A stretch of 64,000 nucleotides of DNA from positions 62,001 to 126,000 of the forward strand of contig NZ_JAKIKP010000002.1 in NCBI RefSeq assembly GCF_023284065.1. The letters run 5' to 3'. The position numbers and the translations under genes are program-made. Positions 8,805-18,022 of this stretch are shown here, piece after piece; positions within the stretch are counted from its first letter, which is position 1, and every line of letters begins with the position of its first letter. The notes beneath the pieces are model-generated. The model was not told where the DNA came from and made no database searches. It saw only the letters and a list, made by a program, of their open reading frames with translations. The DNA is from Shewanella gaetbuli (GTDB taxonomy: Bacteria; Pseudomonadota; Gammaproteobacteria; Enterobacterales; Shewanellaceae).

Positions 8805-10196
8805 TTACTCGAATGCATAAGTCATTTCGTTCGACCATGCGGTTGTGTCTTGAGACGTTTGTGGTTCTGTTTCATTTAAAGCAGCTAAAGCTTGTTTTGC
8901 TAGCGCTAAGGTATCTGCGACTTTCATATCCTCAGGAACACGTTGGCCATCAGTTACATAGCTTAATGGTAACTCATTTTGGATAAGAACGCTCAGTGCA
9001 CCTGCAATTGATACCGATTCATCTAATTTGGTTAAAATTGCACCGGCTAACGGGATGCGTTTAAAGTGATTAACGGCATCTTGTAACACTCTACGTTGCC
9101 CTGTTGCTGACATCACCAAATAACTACGAATAGGGATTCGGCTGTTAGCGGTTAAATTATCCAATTGTTGATATAGGCGTAAATCACGTTGCCCCATACC
9201 AGCGGTATCTATTAATACTAACTTACGATTTCTAAATTGATATAAAATTTGTTCTAATTCAGCAAGATCATGAGCTTGTTTCACAGGGCAGCCCATTATT
9301 TTGCCATAAGTTGCTAATTGCTCAAAGGCGCCAATTCGATAATGGTCTGTGGTAATTAGCGCCACTTGGTCGGCCCCATGATGAGCGGCAAATCTGGCTG
9401 CTATTTTCGCTAAAGAAGTGGTTTTTCCAACTCCTGTAGGCCCCACAAAAGCCACAACACCACCACGCTTAACAATATCATCACCTTGGTTGTCTAACAG
9501 GTTCGCTAAACTTTGAGGCAAAGAACGGACTAATTCAGCTGGATTATAGTGCTGACTCAGTGACGAAAGCTTGGCCGCAACGGGGGTTGAAAACTCTGCT
9601 GCAAGCAATTTACTTTCAAGCATAGCACCAACCGGATCTTTACGCTTTTTTTGATCACTCATTAAAGAAGAAACTTGATGTGTCAACAAGTTACGTAAAG
9701 AAGCCATTTCCTCTTTAAGCGCTTCAACCTCAGCTAAACTGGTTTTAGAGTTTTTAACTGGTTTATCAAAAGCAGCAGGTTGTTGTGGCATGATTTTCGG
9801 TGATGTTTTTTCTGATGCACCTTGAAGTTGTCTAGCCCATTCTGGCAGCTCAGGATCTTTCTTTTGTGCTGGCGGAAATTGACTTAACCGGTTCTGCTGT
9901 TTTTCTAATAATGCCTGTAATGAATCTGCCGCAGGAGGCGGACTTACTTTCGTTTTTGCTTTAATGGCATTATTGCTGGCCAATGACACTCTATCTTCAC
10001 TTAAGTCCATAAAACCGGGTGCAGGCTGTTTCATAGCCACATCCACTTTAGGCTCGTCATAATCAACAGCAGCCACAATTTCAATACCACCCGCGACTTT
10101 CTTATTGGACATAATCACCGCGTCAGAACCGAGGGTATCTTTAACTTGTGCTAATGCTGCACGCATATCTTTGGCAAAAAATCGTTTAATTTTCAC
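8805..10196 (-). CDS. flhF: FlhF SRP-type GTPase, polar flagellum placement
   Basis: A GTPase of the signal-recognition-particle family that fixes the site of flagellar assembly at the cell pole. The N-terminal B domain starts MKIKRFFAKDMR, a variable linker follows (about 60-150), and the NG domain has the P-loop VGPTGVGKTT at 251-260, DTAG and TKLDE. At 463 residues the length is normal for Shewanella and Vibrio. GTG start with GAGG 7 bases upstream. It is followed by its regulator flhG. Confidence 0.96.
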   Translation of the reverse strand: MKIKRFFAKDMRAALAQVKDTLGSDAVIMSNKKVAGGIEIVAAVDYDEPKVDVAMKQPAPGFMDLSEDRVSLASNNAIKAKTKVSPPPAADSLQALLEKQQNRLSQFPPAQKKDPELPEWARQLQGASEKTSPKIMPQQPAAFDKPVKNSKTSLAEVEALKEEMASLRNLLTHQVSSLMSDQKKRKDPVGAMLESKLLAAEFSTPVAAKLSSLSQHYNPAELVRSLPQSLANLLDNQGDDIVKRGGVVAFVGPTGVGKTTSLAKIAARFAAHHGADQVALITTDHYRIGAFEQLATYGKIMGCPVKQAHDLAELEQILYQFRNRKLVLIDTAGMGQRDLRLYQQLDNLTANSRIPIRSYLVMSATGQRRVLQDAVNHFKRIPLAGAILTKLDESVSIAGALSVLIQNELPLSYVTDGQRVPEDMKVADTLALAKQALAALNETEPQTSQDTTAWSNEMTYAFE

Positions 10197-10225
10197 TTAA
10201 ACACCTCTTAATTCTGACATTATCA

Positions 10226-12325
10226 CTATTGACCAACAGCTGAAACAATGCGTATTTGTTTCTCATCTGGGATTTCTTGGTACGAAATCACTCTTAAATT
10301 TGGAATAGTGTATTTAACAAATCTAGACAAGGTTGAACGTAGCATGCCTGATGTCAATAAAATGGCTGGTTGACCTACCATCTCTTGCTTCTGTGAAGCA
10401 TCTAATAATGACTGTTGCATGCGTTCTGCAAGGCCTGGCTCAATATTCGGACCTTCCCCACCTGTCGCCTGCATAGACTTATGCAACATCTGTTCCAACT
10501 CAGGAGCCAATGTTATGACGGGAATCTCTAGCTCTGGTCCAGATATCTCTTGTACTATCATGCGTTTTAACGCAATACGTACCGCAGCAGTCAGTACTTC
10601 AGTATCATTACTCTTAGCACCGTACTCTAATAAGGTTTGTACAATGGTGCGTAAATCGCGCACTGACACACCTTCATTCAATAGGTTTTGCATGACTTTA
10701 ACCACATTACCCAACGGCATGATGTCAGGAATAAAGCCATCCACTAATTTAGGAGACTGTTTAGCCAGCATGTCCATCAATTGCTGAACCTCTTCATAAC
10801 CTAATAGTTTGGCGGCATTATTACTTAATAATTGACTAATGTGGGTGGCCACAACCGTAGCGGTATCGACAACGGTGTAACCTAAAGTTTGCGCGTGTTC
10901 GCGCTGCTCAGGGGCTATCCATACGGCTTCTAAGCCAAAGGCAGGGTCTGTGGTTTCAATTCCATCCAGTTTGCCGTATACCTGACCTGGATTAATGGCT
11001 AGCTCACAATCATGACGAACTTCAGCTTCACCTACAACCACGCCCATTAATTGAATACGGTAGGCATTGGGTGATAAATCAAGGTTGTCACGAATATGTA
11101 CGGCTGGCACTAAAAAGCCGAGCTCTTGAGATAACTTTTTACGCACGCCTTTAATGCGGCTTAGTAGTTCACCACCTTGACCTTTGTCCACCAGCGGGAT
11201 CAATCTATAACCCACTTCTAAGCCAATAATATCCACATGGCGAACATCGTCCCAACTCAGCTCTTTCGGCTCTTTATCTTTCACTTCAGCAGGGCCATTT
11301 TTAGCCAATTCTAATGCTTGAATCTTCTTATCTTGAATGCGTTTATGAACAAAATAGGCTGCTCCTGCAGTGATACAAGCAAAGCTTAAAAAGGCAATGT
11401 GTGGCATACCTGGCACCATACCCATTACAAATAATAAACCTGCTGCAATGGATAATGATTTAGGGCTGTCAAACATTTGGCTAATCATCATCTGACCCAT
11501 ATCGCCAGATTCATTTTGACGGGTCACCATTAATGCCGCAGCAATCGATAATAACAGTCCAGGTATTTGCGCCACCAAGCCATCACCGATAGTTAACAAA
11601 GTATAGATTTCAACAGCACTGGAAAAATCTAAATCATGCTGCACCATACCAATAACAAAACCGCCTAAGATATTGATAACCAGAATCATAATACCGGCAA
11701 TCGCATCACCTTTAACAAACTTTGACGCACCGTCCATTGCACCATAAAAATCGGCTTCACGAGTCACTTCTTCACGGCGAATACGAGCTTGCTCTTGATT
11801 CAAAATACCTGCGTTTAGATCTGCATCGATTGCCATTTGTTTTCCGGGCATGGCGTCGAGTGTAAAACGAGCACTCACTTCTGAAATACGTCCCGCACCT
11901 TTAGTGACTACGGCAAAGTTAATAATAATAAGAATTAAAAACACGACTAAACCAACGGCATAGTTACCGCCAATTACCACCGAACCAAATGCTTCAATAA
12001 CTTTACCCGCAGCATCTCCGCCATTATGCCCTTCTAGTAATACCACTCGAGTAGAAGCCACGTTCAATGCCAATCGAAGTAGGGTTGCGACTAATAACAC
12101 CGTCGGGAATGCCGCGAAGTCTAAAGGTCTATCAGTATAAATGGCGACGAGTAACACCACTAAGGCTAAAGCAATATTGAAAGAGAATAAGATATCCAGC
12201 AAAAATGCCGGTATAGGTAATACCACCATCCCCAATGCAGCAAGCACCAATAAAGGCGTACCAATCCCCTTAAAACTAGCAGGTCTTATTTGCTTAAATT
12301 GGCCGAAGGCGGTTTTCACATCCAT
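10226..12325 (-). CDS. flhA: FlhA, flagellar export apparatus
   Basis: The main inner-membrane component of the flagellar type III export gate; the C-terminal cytoplasmic domain docks chaperone-substrate complexes. The N-terminal half holds about eight membrane segments, including the conserved loop FTLDAMPGKQMAIDADLNAG, and the C-terminal half (about 350-699) is the soluble platform. Its 699 residues match the family. ATG start with AAGG upstream. A sigma54 promoter lies about 50 bases before it, so it probably begins the flhAFG-fliA-che transcript. Confidence 0.97.
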   Translation of the reverse strand: MDVKTAFGQFKQIRPASFKGIGTPLLVLAALGMVVLPIPAFLLDILFSFNIALALVVLLVAIYTDRPLDFAAFPTVLLVATLLRLALNVASTRVVLLEGHNGGDAAGKVIEAFGSVVIGGNYAVGLVVFLILIIINFAVVTKGAGRISEVSARFTLDAMPGKQMAIDADLNAGILNQEQARIRREEVTREADFYGAMDGASKFVKGDAIAGIMILVINILGGFVIGMVQHDLDFSSAVEIYTLLTIGDGLVAQIPGLLLSIAAALMVTRQNESGDMGQMMISQMFDSPKSLSIAAGLLFVMGMVPGMPHIAFLSFACITAGAAYFVHKRIQDKKIQALELAKNGPAEVKDKEPKELSWDDVRHVDIIGLEVGYRLIPLVDKGQGGELLSRIKGVRKKLSQELGFLVPAVHIRDNLDLSPNAYRIQLMGVVVGEAEVRHDCELAINPGQVYGKLDGIETTDPAFGLEAVWIAPEQREHAQTLGYTVVDTATVVATHISQLLSNNAAKLLGYEEVQQLMDMLAKQSPKLVDGFIPDIMPLGNVVKVMQNLLNEGVSVRDLRTIVQTLLEYGAKSNDTEVLTAAVRIALKRMIVQEISGPELEIPVITLAPELEQMLHKSMQATGGEGPNIEPGLAERMQQSLLDASQKQEMVGQPAILLTSGMLRSTLSRFVKYTIPNLRVISYQEIPDEKQIRIVSAVGQ

Positions 12326-12373
12326 TCAAAATTACCTTTATTGATAAGTTTTTGACACGTTATCAAGGTAAAA

Positions 12374-12388
12374 GCAAAAACTAAGCCA
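12374..12388 (-). promoter_or_regulatory. Sigma54 promoter of flhA
   Basis: Reads TGGCTTAGTTTTTGC on the minus strand, matching TGGCAC-N5-TTGC with the GG and GC elements in exact register. It lies 49 bases upstream of the flhA ATG in the flhB-flhA gap. Polar flagellar systems of this kind express flhA from sigma54 under FlrA or FlrC. Confidence 0.75.
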
Positions 12389-12463
12389 AAAGGGGGAATT
12401 TAATTTTTTATTGAGGAAAAACAAGCTTGTCTGAATAAATTATCCACAACACCAGTAACAAGG

Positions 12464-13597
12464 TTAATGTTTAAGCTCATCTGGAATAGGTTGATTAAGG
12501 GGAATTAGGGTTGGGCGGCGCCCTTTGCCTTTTTGGTACTGTTTAAGTTGGAACACATAAGCCAACACTTGTGCGACGGCAGTAAATAGTCCTTCAGGAA
12601 CTTGCTGATCAACTTTGGTGGTATGGTAAATTGCCCGCGCAAGAGGCGGTGCAGACACGATGGGAACTTCATGCTCGCGAGCTATTTCTCTAATTTTAAA
12701 TGCCACATCATCAACCCCTTTGGCAATTAAAAATGGCGCAGAGGATCGGCTAACATCATATTTAACCGCAACGGCATAATGCTCGGGGTTAACCACAATA
12801 ACGTCAGCATTAGGCACCTCGGTCATCATACGCCGTTGTGCCATTTCACGCTGAACCTGCCTGATACGGCCTTTTACTTCTGGTTTACCCTCAGTGTCTT
12901 TATATTCATCTTTAACTTCTTGTTTGGTCATTTTCAGCTGTTTATTGTGGTTCCAAATTTGAAATGGCACATCAATAACCACTATTAATAACATGGAAGA
13001 GCATAATAAAATGAACATCCACACTAATAAATCTAAGGCGTGATAAACATTTCCAGGAAGGTGATCACTGGATAATGTCAGTATGTCGTAAAAATAGATG
13101 GTCAATAATAAATATGCTGCAACTGCAACCACTGAAAATTTGGCGATACCTTTAGTGAGTTCAACTAATGCTTGAGTGCCAAACATTCGCTTAAAGCCTG
13201 TAGCAGGATTCATTTTACTGCCTTTAGGCATAAAGGCTTTAACCGAAAACGATAATCCACCTAGTGCAATATTCCCGATAAATGACACCAAGGCTAACAA
13301 CGCAATAAGGCTAATTAACGGCCAGCCTAATTCGCTACCAACCACCCCCCATACCCTAAACATTGAGTTAGTATCAAATATTTGATCGCGTTCCATTTCA
13401 AATATCTGCTTCATCATGGCATGTAAGCTTTTAGCAATGGCAGGGCCTGTCATCGCAAAGCCAACTGATGCTGCCAATAATACCGCTGCAGTGCCTAATT
13501 CTTTTGAGCGAGCAACTTGTCCTTTTTCACGCGCCTGTTCTAGGCGCCTACTGGTGGGTTCCTCTGTGCGTTCTTGACTGGTATCGTTATCTGCCAT
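12464..13597 (-). CDS. flhB: FlhB, export gate and substrate-specificity switch
   Basis: Inner-membrane export-gate protein whose cytoplasmic domain switches export from hook to filament substrates after FliK measures the hook. Four membrane segments (about 30-215) are followed by the cytoplasmic domain. The autocleavage motif, usually NPTH, reads NPEH here (Asn270-Pro271-Glu272-His273). The scissile Asn-Pro bond is kept, so cleavage is still expected. At 377 residues it is normal in length. ATG start with a G-rich site (GGGGG). It ends the fliK-to-flhB gene run. Confidence 0.97.
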   Translation of the reverse strand: MADNDTSQERTEEPTSRRLEQAREKGQVARSKELGTAAVLLAASVGFAMTGPAIAKSLHAMMKQIFEMERDQIFDTNSMFRVWGVVGSELGWPLISLIALLALVSFIGNIALGGLSFSVKAFMPKGSKMNPATGFKRMFGTQALVELTKGIAKFSVVAVAAYLLLTIYFYDILTLSSDHLPGNVYHALDLLVWMFILLCSSMLLIVVIDVPFQIWNHNKQLKMTKQEVKDEYKDTEGKPEVKGRIRQVQREMAQRRMMTEVPNADVIVVNPEHYAVAVKYDVSRSSAPFLIAKGVDDVAFKIREIAREHEVPIVSAPPLARAIYHTTKVDQQVPEGLFTAVAQVLAYVFQLKQYQKGKGRRPTLIPLNQPIPDELKH

Positions 13598-13608
13598 CTA
13601 CGCCCCCA

Positions 13609-14412
13609 TTAATAAGCCACTGTGCCGTCAATTTGACATTGCAACTGCAAGATATCGCACATTAACAATTGTGCCGCCAGCCATACCTCATCGAAGTGAG
13701 CCATTATTGGCCCTAATGTTAGCCAAAGGATCAACAAACCACTGACCATGGTGACAGGGAAACCAATAGAGAAAATGTTTAATTGCGGCGATGCACGGGT
13801 CATCACCCCGAAAGATAAGTTAATCAGTAATAAGGCCACAATAGCTGAAATAGACATAGTCAGTGCTGCGCCAAACATATATGCGCCCCACTCAGCCAAA
13901 CTGCGATACGTGGTGATATTAATACCTTCAAGAGAAACAGGAATAGTCTCAAAACTGGCCACGATCATTTTAAACATCAACAAATGACCATCAACCGCCA
14001 AAAATATTAATGTGGCTAGCAACAAAAAGATATTACCCACTACAGGGGTTTGCTCACCAGAACCGGGGTCAACCATTGAAGCAAAACCTAAACTGGTTTG
14101 CATACCAATAATTTGCCCCGTTAACACAAATGTTTGCATCATCATTAAGCTGACAAACCCCATAGCAGTACCAATTAATAGTTGTTGCAAGGTAATGAAC
14201 ACTGAACTTAATGCAAATAACTCAACATTTTCAACCGGAGGCAATACAGGCACTATGGCAAAGGTGAACGCAATGGATAACATTAACCGAATACGAGCAG
14301 GCGTCGTATTCGCACCAAACACCGTCATGGTCATTAACATGGCTGAAATACGAAACAGTGGCCATAAATACATGGCAATTGTTTGACTTATTTCATCAAA
14401 CAAAATCTCCAT
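13609..14412 (-). CDS. fliR: FliR, export gate protein
   Basis: A 267-residue integral membrane protein with about six hydrophobic segments, part of the FliPQR core through which flagellar subunits leave the cytoplasm. It begins MEILFDEIS, carries the conserved SLGFASMVDPGSG-type loop near residues 108-120, and ends in a short polar tail. ATG start with AGGG upstream. It sits between fliQ and flhB, as in most flagellar operons. Confidence 0.95.
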   Translation of the reverse strand: MEILFDEISQTIAMYLWPLFRISAMLMTMTVFGANTTPARIRLMLSIAFTFAIVPVLPPVENVELFALSSVFITLQQLLIGTAMGFVSLMMMQTFVLTGQIIGMQTSLGFASMVDPGSGEQTPVVGNIFLLLATLIFLAVDGHLLMFKMIVASFETIPVSLEGINITTYRSLAEWGAYMFGAALTMSISAIVALLLINLSFGVMTRASPQLNIFSIGFPVTMVSGLLILWLTLGPIMAHFDEVWLAAQLLMCDILQLQCQIDGTVAY

Positions 14413-14416
14413 GAAA

Positions 14417-14686
14417 TTACCCTATGACTACTGGAATGAGGTTCACCATTTCAAAGAAGAAGTCCATCATGGTTTGAACAAGCCAATGGCCTAAAAACAT
14501 TAATGCAAATAAGGTCATTAACAAACGAGGCAAGAAGCTTAGCGTTTGTTCGTTAATTGATGTCGCCGCTTGGAATACCGCAACCACTAACCCGATCGCT
14601 AGACCAGGTAAAATAATTGCCGACACTATCAACACAATGACAGACAGGGCTTCACGAAAAATATCAATTAACGACTCAGGAGACAT
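14417..14686 (-). CDS. fliQ: FliQ, export gate protein
   Basis: An 89-residue protein with two membrane helices, the usual length and shape of FliQ, a component of the FliPQR export core. It starts MSPESLIDIFREAL and has the conserved Gln/Glu segment AATSINEQTLSFLPR between the helices. Strong AGGAGG site just before the ATG. Only 4 bases separate it from fliR and 8 from fliP. Confidence 0.96.
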   Translation of the reverse strand: MSPESLIDIFREALSVIVLIVSAIILPGLAIGLVVAVFQAATSINEQTLSFLPRLLMTLFALMFLGHWLVQTMMDFFFEMVNLIPVVIG

Positions 14687-14694
14687 ACTCCCTC

Positions 14695-15450
14695 CTAAAT
14701 CCCAAAGCTATTAGCAAGTGTACCCATCACCAAACTCCAACCATCAACCAATACAAATAACATGATTTTAAAAGGTAATGACACAATCATTGGTGACAAC
14801 ATCATCATACCCATTGCCATCAAAATACTGGCAACCACAAGGTCTAACACTAGAAACGGCACAAATAACATAAAGCCAATTTGAAACGCGGTTTTAAGCT
14901 CACTGGTAATAAAGGCGGGAATAATGACACTCATCGGTGCCTGTTCTGGACTTTGAATATCGGTATAGCCAGATATTTCAATAAAGGTTTGCAAGTCTGT
15001 GGTTCTCACTTGCGACAACATAAAGCTTTTAACCGGCTCTTTACCCACGTCATAGGCTTGGGTTAAGGTCATTGACTCATTCATATAGGGCTCAACCGCT
15101 TCTTTATAAACTCGGTCAAACACTGGCGCCATAATAAAGAAAGTCATAAACAGGCTAATACCAATAAGCACTTGATTTGAAGGTGTTTGTTGCAACCCCA
15201 ATGCTTGTCGCAAAATAGACAACACGACAATAATCCGCGTAAATGAGGTTAACATAATGACCATAGCTGGAATAAAGCTCATGGCGGTCATTAACAGCAG
15301 AATTTGCATGGTCACCGAATACTCGGTTGCGCCATCTGGCCCAGTTGTTACGGTAAGCGCGGGCAAAACGCCATCTTGAGCGACGGCTAAAGACGGCATC
15401 AAACAAAAGAAAATCAGTATTAACAGCAATCCTTGTTGCGTTTTAGTCAT
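14695..15450 (-). CDS. fliP: FliP, export gate protein
   Basis: A 251-residue core export-gate protein with a cleavable signal peptide ([22 protein letters not shown] then VAQ) and four later membrane segments. Conserved blocks include [22 protein letters not shown] and the C-terminal [11 protein letters not shown]. The ATG at 15450 overlaps the fliO stop by 8 bases and has an AGGA site; an upstream in-frame start would add 18 residues that do not fit the signal peptide. Confidence 0.96.
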   Translation of the reverse strand: MTKTQQGLLLILIFFCLMPSLAVAQDGVLPALTVTTGPDGATEYSVTMQILLLMTAMSFIPAMVIMLTSFTRIIVVLSILRQALGLQQTPSNQVLIGISLFMTFFIMAPVFDRVYKEAVEPYMNESMTLTQAYDVGKEPVKSFMLSQVRTTDLQTFIEISGYTDIQSPEQAPMSVIIPAFITSELKTAFQIGFMLFVPFLVLDLVVASILMAMGMMMLSPMIVSLPFKIMLFVLVDGWSLVMGTLANSFGI

Positions 15451-15844
15451 TACTTGCTTCCTTAGCTTGTTGTAAATTCTTAGCAAATGTCGTATTCGAT
15501 TCAACGGGTTGTGCCATCTTATCTAGCAGATTAACTTGCGAGGCAGTGACCCCCACTAAATATTGTTGCTCGTTCACCTCTATCAGCATAATTTTTTCTT
15601 TATGGCCGACTTGAGTCGTGGCAATGGTTTTAATAATGCCATGCTGACTAGGCGCAAGGTTTAGCTTTTTGACGATATAAGCAAGCAAAAAAATTAAGGC
15701 AATAACAACAATTAAGCCACCTAGCATATTGGCTAGCGTTGATACAAAAGCGGTGTTACTCGCACTTGTTGAAACCGTATCGACAGCGGCTAATGGCTCA
15801 GCCGCTGTCACTGTTTGAGATAATATGACAGAAAAAATTGACAC
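15443..15844 (-). CDS. fliO: FliO, export apparatus assembly factor
   Basis: A 133-residue single-pass membrane protein that helps FliP assemble. The N-terminal part looks periplasmic, one membrane helix lies at about residues 33-55 ([20 protein letters not shown]), and the cytoplasmic part carries the FliO pattern [23 protein letters not shown] start with AAGGAT 5 bases upstream. FliO is poorly conserved in general, but position and pattern agree. Confidence 0.93.
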   Translation of the reverse strand: MSIFSVILSQTVTAAEPLAAVDTVSTSASNTAFVSTLANMLGGLIVVIALIFLLAYIVKKLNLAPSQHGIIKTIATTQVGHKEKIMLIEVNEQQYLVGVTASQVNLLDKMAQPVESNTTFAKNLQQAKEASND

Positions 15845-15951
15845 CGATTATCCTTAATAAATTGGCCACAAAAAATAACTAACCCACGCCATTTAAATGC
15901 AGTCCTCAATAACAATCGCCTTTATCAAGCGAATGTTATATGCAGTTTAGC

Positions 15952-16335
15952 TTATTTTAACTTCTTGATTCGCTCAGTTTGGCTGATCACGTCTGTGAGT
16001 CGAATACCAAACTTATCATTCACCACAACCACTTCGCCATGTGCAATCAACGTACCGTTAACCATCACATCTAACGGTTCCCCTGCCACTCGGTCTAACT
16101 CAACAACCGAGCCTTGGTTAAGTTGTAATAAGTTACGAATGCTAATAAAGCTGCGGCCCACTTCCATAGAAATGGTGACAGGAATATCTAAAATCGAATC
16201 TAGCTTTTCAGCTTCTTCTTTAGAAATAGGCTTAGCATCATCTACAAGTTCATCAAGCTCAACTTGCTGGGCTTCTTCCAGTGCTTGCTCCGCCATTGCG
16301 GCTGCCCAATCATCACCTGTGTCTTCTGTACTCAT
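15952..16335 (-). CDS. fliN: FliN, flagellar switch C-ring protein
   Basis: A 127-residue C-ring protein. An acidic N-terminal tail (residues 1-50) precedes the SpoA/surface-presentation domain (about 50-127) with the typical GRSFISIRNLLQLNQGSVVELDR and GEVVVVNDKFGIRLTDV blocks. It forms the base of the rotor with FliM and helps CheY-P binding and export docking. ATG start with AAGGTGAG upstream; 10 bases after fliM. Confidence 0.97.
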   Translation of the reverse strand: MSTEDTGDDWAAAMAEQALEEAQQVELDELVDDAKPISKEEAEKLDSILDIPVTISMEVGRSFISIRNLLQLNQGSVVELDRVAGEPLDVMVNGTLIAHGEVVVVNDKFGIRLTDVISQTERIKKLK

Positions 16336-16345
16336 CTATCTCACC

Positions 16346-17371
16346 TTATAAATCTGAAATATCACGCGACTTACCTTTACGCGTGACTAATTGTAATTCT
16401 GATTTAACCGTTTCAGGTCGGGGTATTTTCTCACTGATTTTCAATGCCAAATTGTCTCTAGATTTACCTAACTTACAACGATAAGTGGGTAAGTCTTCAA
16501 TGCGCATCATGATATGCTCTGGCAGCTCAATGGGAATAATGTCGCCCGGCTTAAAGTCCATGACATCTCGCAAGGTCAACTCATGTTCAACCACGTTGGC
16601 ATCAAAGCCTACCTGCACATCCATAATTTCATCACGTAAGGCTTGTGACCAGCGCATATCCGTGTCTTGCTTATCACTTTGTACACCCGCATCTAGCAGT
16701 TCACGTATCGGTTCTATCATCGAGTACGGCAAAGTAATATGAAAATCACCTCCGCCGCCATCAACCTCAATATGGAACGAGTTAATCACCACTACTTCTG
16801 TAGGGCTAACAATATTTGCCATAGCAGGGTTCACTTCTGAGTCTAAATACTCAAACTCAACATCCATCACCGGCGCCCAAGCATCTTTATAATCTTCAAA
16901 AATAATTTTTAATAATAGCTGAACAATTCTGCGTTCAGTTGGCGTAAATTCGCGACCTTCAATTTTTGCATGAAAACGACCATCACCACCAAAGAAGTTG
17001 TCAACCAAGATGAAAACGAGTCGCGCCTCCATGGTGATCAATGCGGTGCCTTTTAATGGGCTAAAACGCACCATATTTAGACTGGTCGGGACAAATAAAG
17101 TATGTACGTATTCGCCAAATTTCAGCATTTGCACACCGTTAATTGACACCTCCGCGGCGCGACGCATCATATTAAACATGCTGATACGCAAGTGACGAGC
17201 AAAACGCTCATTCACAATTTCCAATGTTGGCATTCGTCCACGGACAATACGGTCTTGAGACGAGAAGTCATACGAGCGGGCATCTTCCCCGCTATCAACC
17301 TCATCCTCTTCAACATCATCAACACCATGCAGTAGCGCGTCAATTTCGTCTTGGCTTAATAAATCACTCAC
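16346..17371 (-). CDS. fliM: FliM, flagellar switch protein
   Basis: A 341-residue rotor protein. The N-terminal CheY-P-binding peptide LSQDEIDALLHG is at residues 5-16, then comes the middle CheC-like domain that binds FliG, and a C-terminal SpoA domain that pairs with FliN. GTG start; an ATG just upstream is out of frame. It lies between fliL and fliN. Confidence 0.97.
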   Translation of the reverse strand: MSDLLSQDEIDALLHGVDDVEEDEVDSGEDARSYDFSSQDRIVRGRMPTLEIVNERFARHLRISMFNMMRRAAEVSINGVQMLKFGEYVHTLFVPTSLNMVRFSPLKGTALITMEARLVFILVDNFFGGDGRFHAKIEGREFTPTERRIVQLLLKIIFEDYKDAWAPVMDVEFEYLDSEVNPAMANIVSPTEVVVINSFHIEVDGGGGDFHITLPYSMIEPIRELLDAGVQSDKQDTDMRWSQALRDEIMDVQVGFDANVVEHELTLRDVMDFKPGDIIPIELPEHIMMRIEDLPTYRCKLGKSRDNLALKISEKIPRPETVKSELQLVTRKGKSRDISDL

Positions 17372-17398
17372 ATCATCACCTTAACTATCTAGTCAGGA

Positions 17399-17923
17399 CT
17401 ATTGCATTACAAAACCAGTGAATAACACTTTCTCAACGATGGTTTTTCCGGTAACCGGTTGCAATGTATTTTGAACGTTTAATAACGCCAATTGTCTGAG
17501 CTCGTCTTTACCTGCTTGAGTACTTAACTTTTGGACATCTGCTGAACTAAACGTCGTTAAAAGTGCATCTTCAATTAGCGGAATATGCTTTTTTACCGTT
17601 GTTTCATCTTCAGAGCCACGCACCATCAGTTGCACTTTAATTTCAACAAGCCTTGCCCTTTCAATACCCGGTAAATTGAATAAAAACGGTCTTGGCATAC
17701 CCACGTAATTAGCTTCAAGTGCCGTATTTGGAGCAGTTGATACAGTCTCAACCCCTTCTGTGGCGTTTGCGGCAGAGACTTCTGAATCATCAGAACCCAT
17801 AAAAAACCATGCGCCGACACCTATTAATATTGCCACCACTACGCCTATACCACCGAACAAAATGAGCTTATTGCCTTTTTTTGCTTCTGGGGCATTTTCA
17901 TTAAGTTCTAATTCTTCTGCCAT
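17399..17923 (-). CDS. fliL: FliL, stator-associated basal body protein
   Basis: A 174-residue single-pass inner-membrane protein with a short cytoplasmic start, one membrane helix (about 20-42) and a periplasmic domain that in this family surrounds and supports the stator units. ATG start with an AGGG site. A gap of about 100 bases separates it from fliK, in which no clear promoter is seen. Confidence 0.94.
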   Translation of the reverse strand: MAEELELNENAPEAKKGNKLILFGGIGVVVAILIGVGAWFFMGSDDSEVSAANATEGVETVSTAPNTALEANYVGMPRPFLFNLPGIERARLVEIKVQLMVRGSEDETTVKKHIPLIEDALLTTFSSADVQKLSTQAGKDELRQLALLNVQNTLQPVTGKTIVEKVLFTGFVMQ

Positions 17924-18022
17924 GATTGTCCCTAAATATTTTTATTACGACTGCTATTAATATAACTGACTTATCGGATAAATTATTCTTTTCTCACTAG
18001 AATATTGGCATAAATTACCGAG

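Noticed and set aside
17980-18010. Sigma28-like -10 (TCCGATAA) before fliL
   Set aside because: At a 15-base spacing the -35 is GTGA instead of TAAA.
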